Under the pieces are notes generated by a model that saw only the letters and a program-made list of their open reading frames with translations, was not told the DNA's origin and did no database searches. Shown here piece by piece: positions 13,957-20,676 of a stretch of 20,676 bases of DNA. The position numbers and the translations under genes are program-made. Location of the stretch: NCBI GenBank assembly GCA_045643825.1, contig JAZRFV010000028.1, positions 1 through 20,676 on the forward strand, in the 5' to 3' direction. Each line of letters opens with the position of its first letter. Position 1 is the stretch's first letter. This DNA is from Scatosoma sp045643825 (GTDB taxonomy: Bacteria; Bacillota; Clostridia; Christensenellales; Borkfalkiaceae).

Positions 13957-14030
13957 CCAAGATAATCTTGGAGCGAATAAGGTGTCTTATCGTTCGTGTT
14001 TGCAGGGAGCATTGTGCATTCACGAACGAT
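13957..14030 (+). other. Hairpin cluster after UPF0210
   Basis: CCAAGAT-A-ATCTTGG (13957-13971) starts on the first base after the stop codon. ATAAG-GTGT-CTTAT follows at about 13976-13989, and a perfect 10-bp stem ATCGTTCGTG/CACGAACGAT (13989-13998, 14021-14030) encloses a 22-base loop. The last two overlap and are mutually exclusive. There is no T-run, so this is not a normal terminator. Confidence 0.6.
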
Positions 14031-14072
14031 TAATAACTTATAACAACGAAAATAATTTTAAGGATAATATAT

Positions 14073-15851
14073 ATGGAAAGAAAAGACCTTTTACAAGAAC
14101 AACAATGGCAAACCACCGACATTTTCCCCACCGACGAAGCTTGGGAAGCGGAATTTAAGGCGGTAGAATCCGAATACGGCAATTACGATTTCTCCGTATT
14201 CAAGGGCAAGCTCGGTGACAAGGAAACCCTCTTGAAATGTTTCCGCCTTATCGACGAACTCTCCCGTAGAATTGAAATGCTTTACCTCTACGCTCACCTT
14301 CGTCACGACGAGGATATGCGTGTATCCAAATACACCTCCGCTAATGCGCAAATGGGTGCGTTGATTTCGAAAATCTTTGCACAAATCGCTTTTGTAGAGC
14401 CCGAATTGACCAAGCTCGACGACAGCGTTTTGCAGGGCTTCATTGCGGATCCTGACTTTGCGGAATACGAATACAAGCTTCGTAAAACGGCGGCTTCGAA
14501 GGCACACGTTTTGAGTGAAGCGGAAGAAAAGCTCCTCACCCTCGGCGGTGATGTTATGCGTGGGTTCCAAGGCGTATTCTCTATGCTCAACAACGCAAAC
14601 CTCAACCCTCCCAAGGCAACCTTGAACGGGGAAGAGGTACAGATGAGTCACGGTCTTTACGGCGTTGCACTCCGTGATTCGGATGCGGCTGTTCGTAAGG
14701 AATGGTTTGAAAAATACTACGATGCGTTTATCAAGCTCATCGATTCGATTACGCAAACCTATTACCACAACGTAAAGAAGGACGTATTCTATAAGACGGT
14801 ACGCAATTACGAAAGCTGTATGGCGATGGCGATGGCTGGCGAAGACGTACAACCTATCGTGTATGAAAACCTTATCAAGGCCGTACATGGTGCATTGCCT
14901 ACCTTGCACGAATATATTTCCCTTCGTAAGGAAGTAACGGGCTTGACGGAACAACACATGTACGATATCTACATTCCTTTGGTGGAAAATGCGGACATCA
15001 AGCTTCCCTTCGACGAAGCATACGAGTTGGTTATCGAAGGCCTTGCTCCTTTGGGTAAGGATTATCAGGCGCTCCTTAAAAAGGGTAAGGACGAGCGTTG
15101 GATTGACGTATGTGAAACGGAAGGCAAACGCAGTGGTGCGTACTCCTCGGGTGTTTACGATACTCACCCTTACGTATTGCTCAACTACCAAGAAACGACC
15201 AACGATATCTTCACCGTTGCACACGAAATGGGCCACGCTCTTCACACCTATAAATCCAACGAAACGCAACCCTACGCAAAGGCGGATTACACCATCTTCC
15301 TTGCGGAAATTGCAAGTACCGTAAACGAAGTGCTTCTCTTAAAGCACCTTTACAAGAAAACGGAAGATAAAAACCTTAAGAAATATTTGTTGAACTACTA
15401 CATGGATATGATCCGTGGTACCCTTTTCCGTCAATCGCACTTTGCGGAATTTGAACAAATTGCACACGCGAAAGCGGAAGCAGGCGAGCCTTTGACCAAG
15501 GAAAGCCTTTGCGGTTTGTACTACGATCTCAACAAAGCTTACTACGGTGAGGGTATCATTCACGACGAGCAAATCGCATACGAATGGGCGCGTATCCCTC
15601 ACTTCTATACCTCCTTCTACGTGTATAAATACGCGACGGGTATCACCTCCGCTATTTCCATTGTGAAGCGTATTTTGACGGAAGGCCAACCCGCTGTGGA
15701 CGACTACTTCAAGTTCCTTTCCTCGGGCGGTTGCACCGATCCCGTGACCATTTTGAAGGGCGCAGGTGTAGATTTGACGACGGACGCACCCTTCAATGCG
15801 GCGATGGAAGAATTTAAAAACACCTTGGAAGAATTCAAGTCTTTGTTGTAA
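14073..15851 (+). CDS. pepF: Oligoendopeptidase F (M3B metallopeptidase)
   Basis: This is a cytoplasmic zinc peptidase that degrades oligopeptides of roughly 7-20 residues. The motif AHEMGHALHTY has His384, Glu385 and His388 for zinc and catalysis, and Glu412 in FLAEIASTVNE is the third zinc ligand. At 592 residues it has the usual PepF length, with a helical N-terminal half and the conserved LHEYISLRKEVTG stretch. AAGGAT is seven bases before the ATG. No clear promoter lies upstream; the structured gap 13957-14072 separates it from UPF0210. The gene is intact. Confidence 0.96.
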   Translation: MERKDLLQEQQWQTTDIFPTDEAWEAEFKAVESEYGNYDFSVFKGKLGDKETLLKCFRLIDELSRRIEMLYLYAHLRHDEDMRVSKYTSANAQMGALISKIFAQIAFVEPELTKLDDSVLQGFIADPDFAEYEYKLRKTAASKAHVLSEAEEKLLTLGGDVMRGFQGVFSMLNNANLNPPKATLNGEEVQMSHGLYGVALRDSDAAVRKEWFEKYYDAFIKLIDSITQTYYHNVKKDVFYKTVRNYESCMAMAMAGEDVQPIVYENLIKAVHGALPTLHEYISLRKEVTGLTEQHMYDIYIPLVENADIKLPFDEAYELVIEGLAPLGKDYQALLKKGKDERWIDVCETEGKRSGAYSSGVYDTHPYVLLNYQETTNDIFTVAHEMGHALHTYKSNETQPYAKADYTIFLAEIASTVNEVLLLKHLYKKTEDKNLKKYLLNYYMDMIRGTLFRQSHFAEFEQIAHAKAEAGEPLTKESLCGLYYDLNKAYYGEGIIHDEQIAYEWARIPHFYTSFYVYKYATGITSAISIVKRILTEGQPAVDDYFKFLSSGGCTDPVTILKGAGVDLTTDAPFNAAMEEFKNTLEEFKSLL

Positions 15852-15869
15852 TTTTACGAAAAAACAAGG

Positions 15870-15901
15870 GGGCAGGTATGCGTTGAAATGCATACTTGCC
15901 C
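15870..15901. repeat. Hairpin in the pepF-dnaB gap, shares 18 bases with 2017-2034
   Basis: GGGCAGGTATGC (15870-15881) and GCATACTTGCCC (15890-15901) form a 12-bp stem with one G-U pair and an 8-base loop. The 18 bases 15873-15890 match 2017-2034 exactly, and CAAGGGGGCAGGTA (15865-15878) recurs at 18608-18621. It lies just before the dnaB ribosome binding site. Confidence 0.7.
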
Positions 15902-15917
15902 ATAAAAGGAAGAAAAT

Positions 15918-17432
15918 ATGGCAAACGAAATCAATACCATGCCCTATAACCGTGATGCGGAGATGGCCCTCCTTGGCTGTCTTTTGATTGATACCGATAT
16001 CGCGGGCGAATTGGTGGACAAACTGACGGAAGACGATTTTTATCAGGAATCGCACAAGTATATCCTGCGTGCTATGCGTAGGGCGTTTAACAACCGTAAA
16101 CCCATCGACCTCGTTACCGTTTCGGACGAGTTGGAGAGTGAAAGCACCTTGGAAAAGGCAGGCGGTATCGCATATCTTACCGAGCTTACGCAAATCACGC
16201 CCTCGGCGGCAAACTACAAATCCTATTACGACATTATCAGCCGTGACAGCACCAACCGTAAGCTGATTCGTGCATCGAGAAAGATTATCGAAACCTCGAT
16301 GAAAGGCACGGACGAGTTGGCTTCGCTCGCTTTTGCGGAAAAGTGCATCTATGATATTTCTCAACAGTCGGAGCGTTCAGAATTGCTCCGTATGGACGAA
16401 GGGGATATCATCGGTGAGGTTTTGCATAAGTTTGAACAGTTGCAGGCGAATCCCGACTCCTTCAGGGGCGTTCCTACGGGGTATAAGCGTTTGGACAAGA
16501 TGACGCACGGCTTGAAAGCGGGCGCGCTGATCGTTATCGCGGCTCGTCCTGGTATGGGTAAAACCTCGCTTGCGATGAACCTTGTAGAAAACGCATCCTT
16601 ACGTGCAGGAAAAACCTGTGCGGTATTTTCCCTCGAAATGCCTCGTGGCGAAATCGTGGAAAGATTGATTTGCTCCTACGCCAACGTGAGTATGCAAAAG
16701 GCACAGGATGGTAATTTGGGTGCAAAAGAGTGGAAGAAGCTGATGCTTGCAGGCGATCAGCTGAAAAAGAGTAAAATCCACATTGACGACTCGCCGAGAA
16801 TTACGCCTGGTGAAATTTTGTCGAAATGCCGTCGTTTGAAGAGCTCGGGCGATGGGCTTGACCTTATCATGATCGACTATATCCAGCTTATGTCGGGTGG
16901 TGATTCGTCGATCGCAGGTAGTGAAAATAGACAACAAGAAATCGCATCCATTACGCGTGACTTGAAGATTATGGCAAAAGAGCTTGGCGTTCCCGTTATC
17001 GCCTTGTCGCAGTTGAAGCGTATTCAATCGAAAGAACCTCAACTTTCCGACCTTCGTGAATCGGGTGCAATCGAGCAAGACGCCGACATCGTTATGTTTA
17101 TCAACCGTCCTGAAGTTATTGCAACGCAGGAAGAGTTGGCTTCGGGTAAGATTGTCAAAGGTGCGGCAGAATTGATTATCGCCAAGCACAGAGGCGGTGA
17201 ACAAGGGCGTGTTGCCTTGAAGTTTATCGGCGAATGCACGAAGTTTGTGGACGTTGACGACCAAAACCGTGAGGACGAACCGCCTGATTTCAGCGCGCGC
17301 GCACAGGAATATATGGAAGAGGATGAGGAGTACGAAGCTCCCGAGGATGATTATATGCCTCCCGAACCACCTCCGATGAGGGGTAGCAAGGGCTTACAGT
17401 CCATTTCCGACGACGAAATCCCCTTCGAGTGA
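15918..17432 (+). CDS. dnaB: Replicative DNA helicase with acidic, SSB-like C-terminal tail
   Basis: This hexameric 5'-3' helicase (DnaC in Bacillus naming) unwinds DNA at the replication fork. The N-terminal domain begins MPYNRDAEMALLGC. The RecA-like core has Walker A AARPGMGKTS (208-217), FSLEMPRGEIVERL, Walker B LIMIDYIQLM (Asp320), ALSQLKR and LRESGAIEQDADIV. The typical helicase ends near residue 450; here about 55 more residues follow, rich in Glu, Asp and Pro (MPPEPPP), ending SISDDEIPFE. This resembles the DDDIPF tip of single-stranded DNA-binding proteins. AAAGGAAG precedes the ATG. The stop codon TGA overlaps a palindromic repeat. The gene is co-directional with pepF. Confidence 0.96.
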   Translation: MANEINTMPYNRDAEMALLGCLLIDTDIAGELVDKLTEDDFYQESHKYILRAMRRAFNNRKPIDLVTVSDELESESTLEKAGGIAYLTELTQITPSAANYKSYYDIISRDSTNRKLIRASRKIIETSMKGTDELASLAFAEKCIYDISQQSERSELLRMDEGDIIGEVLHKFEQLQANPDSFRGVPTGYKRLDKMTHGLKAGALIVIAARPGMGKTSLAMNLVENASLRAGKTCAVFSLEMPRGEIVERLICSYANVSMQKAQDGNLGAKEWKKLMLAGDQLKKSKIHIDDSPRITPGEILSKCRRLKSSGDGLDLIMIDYIQLMSGGDSSIAGSENRQQEIASITRDLKIMAKELGVPVIALSQLKRIQSKEPQLSDLRESGAIEQDADIVMFINRPEVIATQEELASGKIVKGAAELIIAKHRGGEQGRVALKFIGECTKFVDVDDQNREDEPPDFSARAQEYMEEDEEYEAPEDDYMPPEPPPMRGSKGLQSISDDEIPFE

Positions 17433-17555
17433 TAAACAACGTATATGCGGCGCAATACGGCGTTGCAGATGTGCTTTTCTCGGTCACGTACGTCCTTGTA
17501 CGCTCCCGTCGAAAATGCTCCTGCGCCTTGTCTTGCTTGCATCTACCTTGTTTAT
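17432..17555. repeat. Long imperfect-palindrome repeat, copy B
   Basis: Bounded by ATAAACAA and TTGTTTAT, it shares CGGCGTTG, CTCGGTCACGTAC, CTTGTACGCTC, GCGCCTTG and GCATCT in the same order as copy A. The core CGTAC...GTACG forms a small hairpin. Its first base is the last base of the dnaB stop codon. Confidence 0.8.
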
Positions 17556-17584
17556 GGTAACAGCCTACACCATTGGAGTGTGAT

Positions 17585-18598
17585 ATGAAAACTGAAATAA
17601 AAGCCATCACCTCCGACAGCTTGGAGGAGGCGAAAAAGATTATATTTGACGGCGGCGTAGTAGGTATGCCGACGGAAACGGTGTACGGTTTGGGCGGTAA
17701 CGCCTTCAACGACGATGCGGTGAAACGCATTTTCGAGGTGAAGGGCAGACCGAACGACAATCCCTTGATTGCCCACGTACATACCGACTACGATTTAAGT
17801 AAAATTATCGATTACGATCCGCCTTATGCCAAGGTATTGCGTGAAGCGTTTTTACCTGGGCCCTTAACGCTGGTGTATCCTTCCACGGATAAGGTCAGCC
17901 CGTACGTGTCTTGCGGTTTAAGCACTTTGGCGGTGCGTATTCCCTCCCACAAGGGGGCACAGGCGTTTTTGAAGGCGGGGGATATCCCCATCGTCGCACC
18001 GAGTGCCAACCTTTCCAAACACGTCAGCCCTACCTCGGCAAACCACGTTTTTGAGGATTTTGACGGCAAAATTCCCTTGATTTTGGACGGCGGAGAGAGT
18101 GAGGGCGGTATCGAGAGTACCGTTTGCGACGTAACGGGTGAAATCCCCGTGGTTCTCCGTCCCGGCCTTATCACCCGTGAACAAATTGCGGCGGTGGTGG
18201 GGGCTTGTGGCGAATACACCCCCGATTTTACCAAGGAAAAGAAGGTGAAAAGCCCCGGGCTTTTGTACAAGCATTATTCCCCTCGCTGTGAAACGGCGTT
18301 GTATGCTTTTGACCGTATAAACGAAGCGACGGACTGTATTAAGACGGCGGTTGCGGAAGGAAAAAAGGTAGCGGTGCTGTGTGAAAATGCGGCGGCGGAG
18401 CATTTTAACGGTGTAACCGTCCTCAACCTTGGGGCAACGGAAACGCAAATGGCAAACCGTTTGTACAATCTACTCCGTGAGGCGGAAAAGCTGTGCGACC
18501 TTCTGATTGCCATCGAGCCGACCAAACAAGACGGCGTGATGGTAGGGGTTATGAACCGCTTGAAAAAGGCGTGCGTATCGGTGGATATCGCACATTAA
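17585..18598 (+). CDS. tsaC: L-threonylcarbamoyladenylate synthase (Sua5/YwlC type)
   Basis: This enzyme makes threonylcarbamoyl-AMP from threonine, bicarbonate and ATP, the first step of t6A at position 37 of ANN-decoding tRNAs. The N-terminal YrdC domain shows GGVVGMPTETVYGLGGNA, FEVKGRPNDNPLIAHV, PGPLTLVYP, TLAVRIPSH and IVAPSANLS. A linker and a C-terminal Sua5 domain (from about 230) make the protein about 337 residues, the long Sua5 form. The ATG at 17585 has GGAG (17575-17578) six bases upstream; a TTG start at 17573 overlaps that site and is rejected. It heads a cluster with the arginine phosphatase and rpiB, the same order as in the B. subtilis ywl region. Confidence 0.94.
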   Translation: MKTEIKAITSDSLEEAKKIIFDGGVVGMPTETVYGLGGNAFNDDAVKRIFEVKGRPNDNPLIAHVHTDYDLSKIIDYDPPYAKVLREAFLPGPLTLVYPSTDKVSPYVSCGLSTLAVRIPSHKGAQAFLKAGDIPIVAPSANLSKHVSPTSANHVFEDFDGKIPLILDGGESEGGIESTVCDVTGEIPVVLRPGLITREQIAAVVGACGEYTPDFTKEKKVKSPGLLYKHYSPRCETALYAFDRINEATDCIKTAVAEGKKVAVLCENAAAEHFNGVTVLNLGATETQMANRLYNLLREAEKLCDLLIAIEPTKQDGVMVGVMNRLKKACVSVDIAH

Positions 18599-18625
18599 AC
18601 ACAAAAGCAAGGGGGCAGGTACGAG

Positions 18626-19210
18626 ATGAGCAACGTAAAATTGAAAAAAATCGTATTCGTTTGCACGGGCAATACCTGTCGTTCCCCTATGGCGGAGTAT
18701 CTTTTGAAGCAGGCGTTGAAAAAGGCAAAGCTCCGTGGTTTTAAGGTTTGTTCGGCTGGGATAAGTGCAACGAAGGGTGATGAAATGAACCCGAAATCGG
18801 TGCAGGTCTTGACGGAACGTAAAATCGCCCTTGGGAAGTTCGCTGCCACCCCAGTGAGCGATAAATTGTTAAAGGAAGCGTTTGCATTTGTATGTATGAC
18901 GGAACGCCACGCCGATTATCTTATGGATATGCGGTGGAACGTGTTGCGAAAAACGGGTGCGGAGAACATTGAAAACAACGTGTACTCGTTTGAACAGCTC
19001 GCAGGCTATTCCGTGCCCGATCCATACGGTAAGGATATCGAGGCATATCGATACGTATTTGAGCTGTTAGAGGGGGGCATGTCCGAGGTGATTGAAAAAC
19101 TCAACCTCAAAGCACACGCCTTACCCACGCCTCCGAAACCCACCACGGCAGGGAAACGGGGCAGACTGAAAAAAGAAACGACGGTTGAACAATTGACCAT
19201 TGAAATATAA
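18626..19210 (+). CDS. ywlE: Low-molecular-weight phosphatase, YwlE-type protein-arginine phosphatase
   Basis: The P-loop VCTGNTCRSPMAE has Cys13 as nucleophile and Arg19. Thr17 stands where tyrosine phosphatases have Ile; in YwlE this Thr marks specificity for phosphoarginine. The general acid is Asp132 in SVPDPYG. YwlE removes phosphate from arginines modified by the McsB kinase, linking it to heat shock control and protein turnover; McsB is not in this window. At 194 residues it is about 40 longer than usual; the extra C-terminus is Pro/Lys/Thr-rich (PTPPKPTTAGKRGRLKK) and probably disordered. AAGGGGGCAGGT gives the ribosome binding site. It lies 27 bases after tsaC. Confidence 0.9.
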   Translation: MSNVKLKKIVFVCTGNTCRSPMAEYLLKQALKKAKLRGFKVCSAGISATKGDEMNPKSVQVLTERKIALGKFAATPVSDKLLKEAFAFVCMTERHADYLMDMRWNVLRKTGAENIENNVYSFEQLAGYSVPDPYGKDIEAYRYVFELLEGGMSEVIEKLNLKAHALPTPPKPTTAGKRGRLKKETTVEQLTIEI

Positions 19211-19222
19211 GGAGTAAGAATT

Positions 19223-19675
19223 ATGAAAATTGCAGTAGCGTGTGATCACGGTGGCTTGAACCTTAAAAAGGCGGTAATCGCATATATTGAGAAATGCGGA
19301 CATACAGCGGTGGATTTTGGTACGGACAGTACGGCTTCGTGCGATTATCCCGATTTTGCTGTGCTTGCGGCGGAAGCGGTGGCAAGTGGCGAATGTGAAA
19401 GAGGCATCGTGGTATGCTCCTCGGGGATCGGTGTGTCGATTGTTGCGAACAAAGTGCCTGGTATCCGTTGTGCACATTGCCACGACGTGTACTGTGCAAA
19501 ATATACCCGTTTCCACAACGATGCAAATATGATTGCCTTTGGTGAAAAGGTGGTTGGCGTAGGTCTTATGGAAGAGATGGTAAACGCCTTCTTGACCTGC
19601 GAATACGAGGGTGGCGAACGTCACGATAGACGTATTGCAAAGATTACCGCAATCGAGAAAAAATACAACAAATAA
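19223..19675 (+). CDS. rpiB: Ribose-5-phosphate isomerase B
   Basis: RpiB interconverts ribose 5-phosphate and ribulose 5-phosphate in the pentose phosphate pathway. The 150-residue protein has VACDHGGLNLK, IVVCSSGIGVSIVANK with Cys65 as expected base, and TRFHNDANMIAFGE with the conserved His-Asn-Asp. A LacA or allose isomerase role is possible in the same family but less likely here. AAGGAG is about eight bases before the ATG, and the gap to the phosphatase is 12 bases. Third gene of the tsaC-ywlE-rpiB cluster. Confidence 0.94.
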   Translation: MKIAVACDHGGLNLKKAVIAYIEKCGHTAVDFGTDSTASCDYPDFAVLAAEAVASGECERGIVVCSSGIGVSIVANKVPGIRCAHCHDVYCAKYTRFHNDANMIAFGEKVVGVGLMEEMVNAFLTCEYEGGERHDRRIAKITAIEKKYNK

Positions 19676-19684
19676 ACCGTAAAC

Positions 19685-19699
19685 GCATACCTGGTATGC
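19685..19699. repeat. 15-bp palindrome GCATACC-T-GGTATGC
   Basis: It matches the palindrome at 2011-2025 with the centre base complemented (the exact reverse complement). It lies nine bases after the rpiB stop and 15 bases before the next start codon, next to that gene's ribosome binding site. Confidence 0.7.
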
Positions 19700-19714
19700 G
19701 GTAAGAGAGAAAAA

Positions 19715-20425
19715 ATGAAGAAAATTATCGCCATCGGCGGGGGAGAACTCCGCGAAAGAACGACGTTGAAGATTGACGAATATATCGTAAAGCTTGCCAA
19801 AGAACACGCAGGGGAAAACCGCCCTTACGCATTGTTTATCCCTACGGCGAGCCACGATTTTATGCCCTATTACAACACCTTCCACAAGGTGTATACGGGG
19901 GTGTTTAACGTGAAAACGGACGTTGCCTTGACGGTGTTTAAAGAACCCGACATGGAAAAGATAAAGGCGAAATTCGACAAAGCGGACGTTATCTACGTAG
20001 GCGGTGGCGACACCGTGTTTATGATGGAGGAATGGAAGAAGAGTGGCCTCTTACCCTTGATCAAGGAAGCATACGAAAGAGGGGTTATCCTTGCAGGGCT
20101 GTCCGCAGGGGCAATTTGTTGGTTTTCGGATATCTATACCGACTCTCAAATGGTCAATGGGGAAGGCGTAGAGAAGTATTCGATGTATAAGGGGTTAGGC
20201 TGGCTGGAAGGCAAAATTTCTCCGCACTACGGGGCAAGAATGCTTGACTTTGACAAAATAGTGTGTTATAATGGCGACTGTGCTTACGGGGTAGAAGATA
20301 ACGCGGCGTTGGTGATAGAAGACGGAAAAGTTTTAGGCAGCGTTGTGAGTGGCGGAAAAGCCTGGTATATCAACTGTAAGGACAACACTATACAAAAGAG
20401 TGAAATCGAACCGATAGGGGTTTGA
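19715..20425 (+). CDS. S51 peptidase E-like protein
   Basis: This 236-residue protein belongs to the peptidase E (dipeptidase, Asp-X specific) and cyanophycinase family with a class I amidotransferase-like fold. IYVGGGDTVFM (93-103) and GVILAGLSAGAICWF (123-137, with Ser130 as nucleophile) are the family signature; ISPHYG carries a conserved His and ALVIEDGKVLG is typical of the C-terminus. It is expected to be cytoplasmic and to cleave Asp-containing dipeptides, but the exact substrate is not certain. AAGAGAG precedes the ATG. It follows rpiB by 39 bases with a palindrome between, and tRNA-Leu begins 12 bases after its stop. Confidence 0.88.
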   Translation: MKKIIAIGGGELRERTTLKIDEYIVKLAKEHAGENRPYALFIPTASHDFMPYYNTFHKVYTGVFNVKTDVALTVFKEPDMEKIKAKFDKADVIYVGGGDTVFMMEEWKKSGLLPLIKEAYERGVILAGLSAGAICWFSDIYTDSQMVNGEGVEKYSMYKGLGWLEGKISPHYGARMLDFDKIVCYNGDCAYGVEDNAALVIEDGKVLGSVVSGGKAWYINCKDNTIQKSEIEPIGV

Positions 20426-20436
20426 TTTCGGTAAAA

Positions 20437-20521
20437 GCGGACGTGGCGAAATTGGCAGACGCGCAGGTTTCAGGTTCCTGTGGGTAACACCGTGTGGGTT
20501 CAAATCCCTTCGTCCGCACCA
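20437..20521 (+). tRNA. tRNA-Leu, anticodon CAG
   Basis: The acceptor stem GCGGACG (20437-20443) pairs with CGTCCGC (20511-20517), followed by A and an encoded CCA. The anticodon loop TTCAGGT places CAG at 20471-20473, reading CUG. The long variable arm (type II) and the GGTTCAAATCC T-arm fit leucine. The innermost anticodon-stem pair is a T-T mismatch, which is unusual but does not exclude function. Confidence 0.95.
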
Positions 20522-20559
20522 AAAAATAGGCGATACCCTTTTGGGTGTCGCCTATTTTT
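20522..20559 (+). terminator. Intrinsic terminator after tRNA-Leu
   Basis: AAATAGGCGATACCC (ending 20538), TTTT loop, and GGGTGTCGCCTATTTTT (20543-20559) form a long stem with one wobble pair and a T-run. It begins right after the CCA end. Confidence 0.93.
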
Positions 20560-20573
20560 CGATACGCACGAAA

Positions 20574-20676
20574 ACGAAGGGATTTGAGGGTGGGAGCCGT
20601 TTTGCGGGAGCAAAACGCTTTGCCTTACGGCAGTTGGATAATGACAAACTTGACGGCAAAGGCGGCAATTGATAAT
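20574..20676. repeat. Hairpin spacer with antisense tRNA-Leu segment
   Basis: ACGAAGGGATTTGA (20574-20587) is the exact reverse complement of tRNA-Leu 20500-20513. It is followed by the perfect hairpin CGTTTTGC-GGGA-GCAAAACG (20598-20617) and by CTTTGCC (20618-20624), which pairs with GGCAAAG (20655-20661). The organisation mirrors the spacer after tRNA-Ser; both contain GCCGTTTTGC. The window ends here, so the right boundary is unknown. Confidence 0.65.

Noticed and set aside
14091..15269. 392-codon antisense open frame inside pepF
   Set aside because: It mirrors the conserved pepF frame, its composition is poor and there is no start signal.
17573..17584. TTG start four codons upstream of tsaC
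   Set aside because: The TTG overlaps the GGAG ribosome binding site that serves the ATG at 17585.

Overview
The window looks like a chromosomal segment of a low-to-moderate G+C Bacillota (Clostridia-type) bacterium, probably an uncultured gut-type lineage. Evidence: a type III glutamine synthetase, a DnaD-family replication protein, a DegV protein, the UPF0237/UPF0210 pair, a tsaC-ywlE-rpiB gene order as in Bacillus subtilis, AGGAGG-type ribosome binding sites, sigma-A-type TTGACA/TATAAT promoters and CCA-encoding tRNA genes. The genus assignment is inference. No prophage, insertion sequence or CRISPR array was seen.

Layout. (1) 1-365 is a non-coding leader with small hairpins and a strong promoter. 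(2) 366-2005 (+) is a pair: methylglyoxal synthase, then an intracellular GH29 alpha-L-fucosidase. They end at a bidirectional terminator facing (3) a minus-strand operon, 4925-2079: GSIII glutamine synthetase followed by ammonia-dependent NAD synthetase, driven by a near-perfect promoter. (4) 5162-5252 (+) is tRNA-Ser(GGA) with its terminator, followed by a hairpin-rich spacer that carries an antisense copy of the tRNA T-arm. (5) 5567-6055 (+) is a small membrane protein. It converges with (6) 7863-6124 (-), a large DnaD-type replication protein whose C-terminus is the zinc-binding N-terminal part of a DnaC/DnaI helicase loader, without the ATPase. (7) 8099-9805 (+) is an alpha/beta-hydrolase-like protein that has lost its catalytic serine. 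(8) 9804-9970 holds two tandem intergenic repeats, followed by signal peptidase I and DegV. (9) 11687-13956 (+) is a run of a membrane protein, an ACT-domain regulator and UPF0210. (10) 14073-17432 (+) holds oligoendopeptidase F and replicative helicase DnaB; DnaB has an acidic tail ending in an SSB-like tip. (11) 17432-17555 is a third copy of the long imperfect-palindrome repeat. (12) 17585-20425 (+) is tsaC/sua5, a YwlE-type arginine phosphatase, rpiB and a peptidase E-like S51 protein, then tRNA-Leu(CAG), a terminator and a second antisense-T-arm spacer.

How it fits together. Most genes are housekeeping: nitrogen assimilation and NAD synthesis, replication, translation fidelity (t6A), protein quality control, secretion and peptide turnover. 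The unusual content lies in two replication proteins with rearranged interaction modules (DnaD fused to a loader zinc domain; DnaB with an SSB-like C-terminal tip) and in the intergenic DNA. The intergenic DNA is rich in structured repeats: long palindromes that begin on stop codons, 15-bp palindromes next to start or stop codons, and tRNA-matched antisense segments just past both tRNA terminators.
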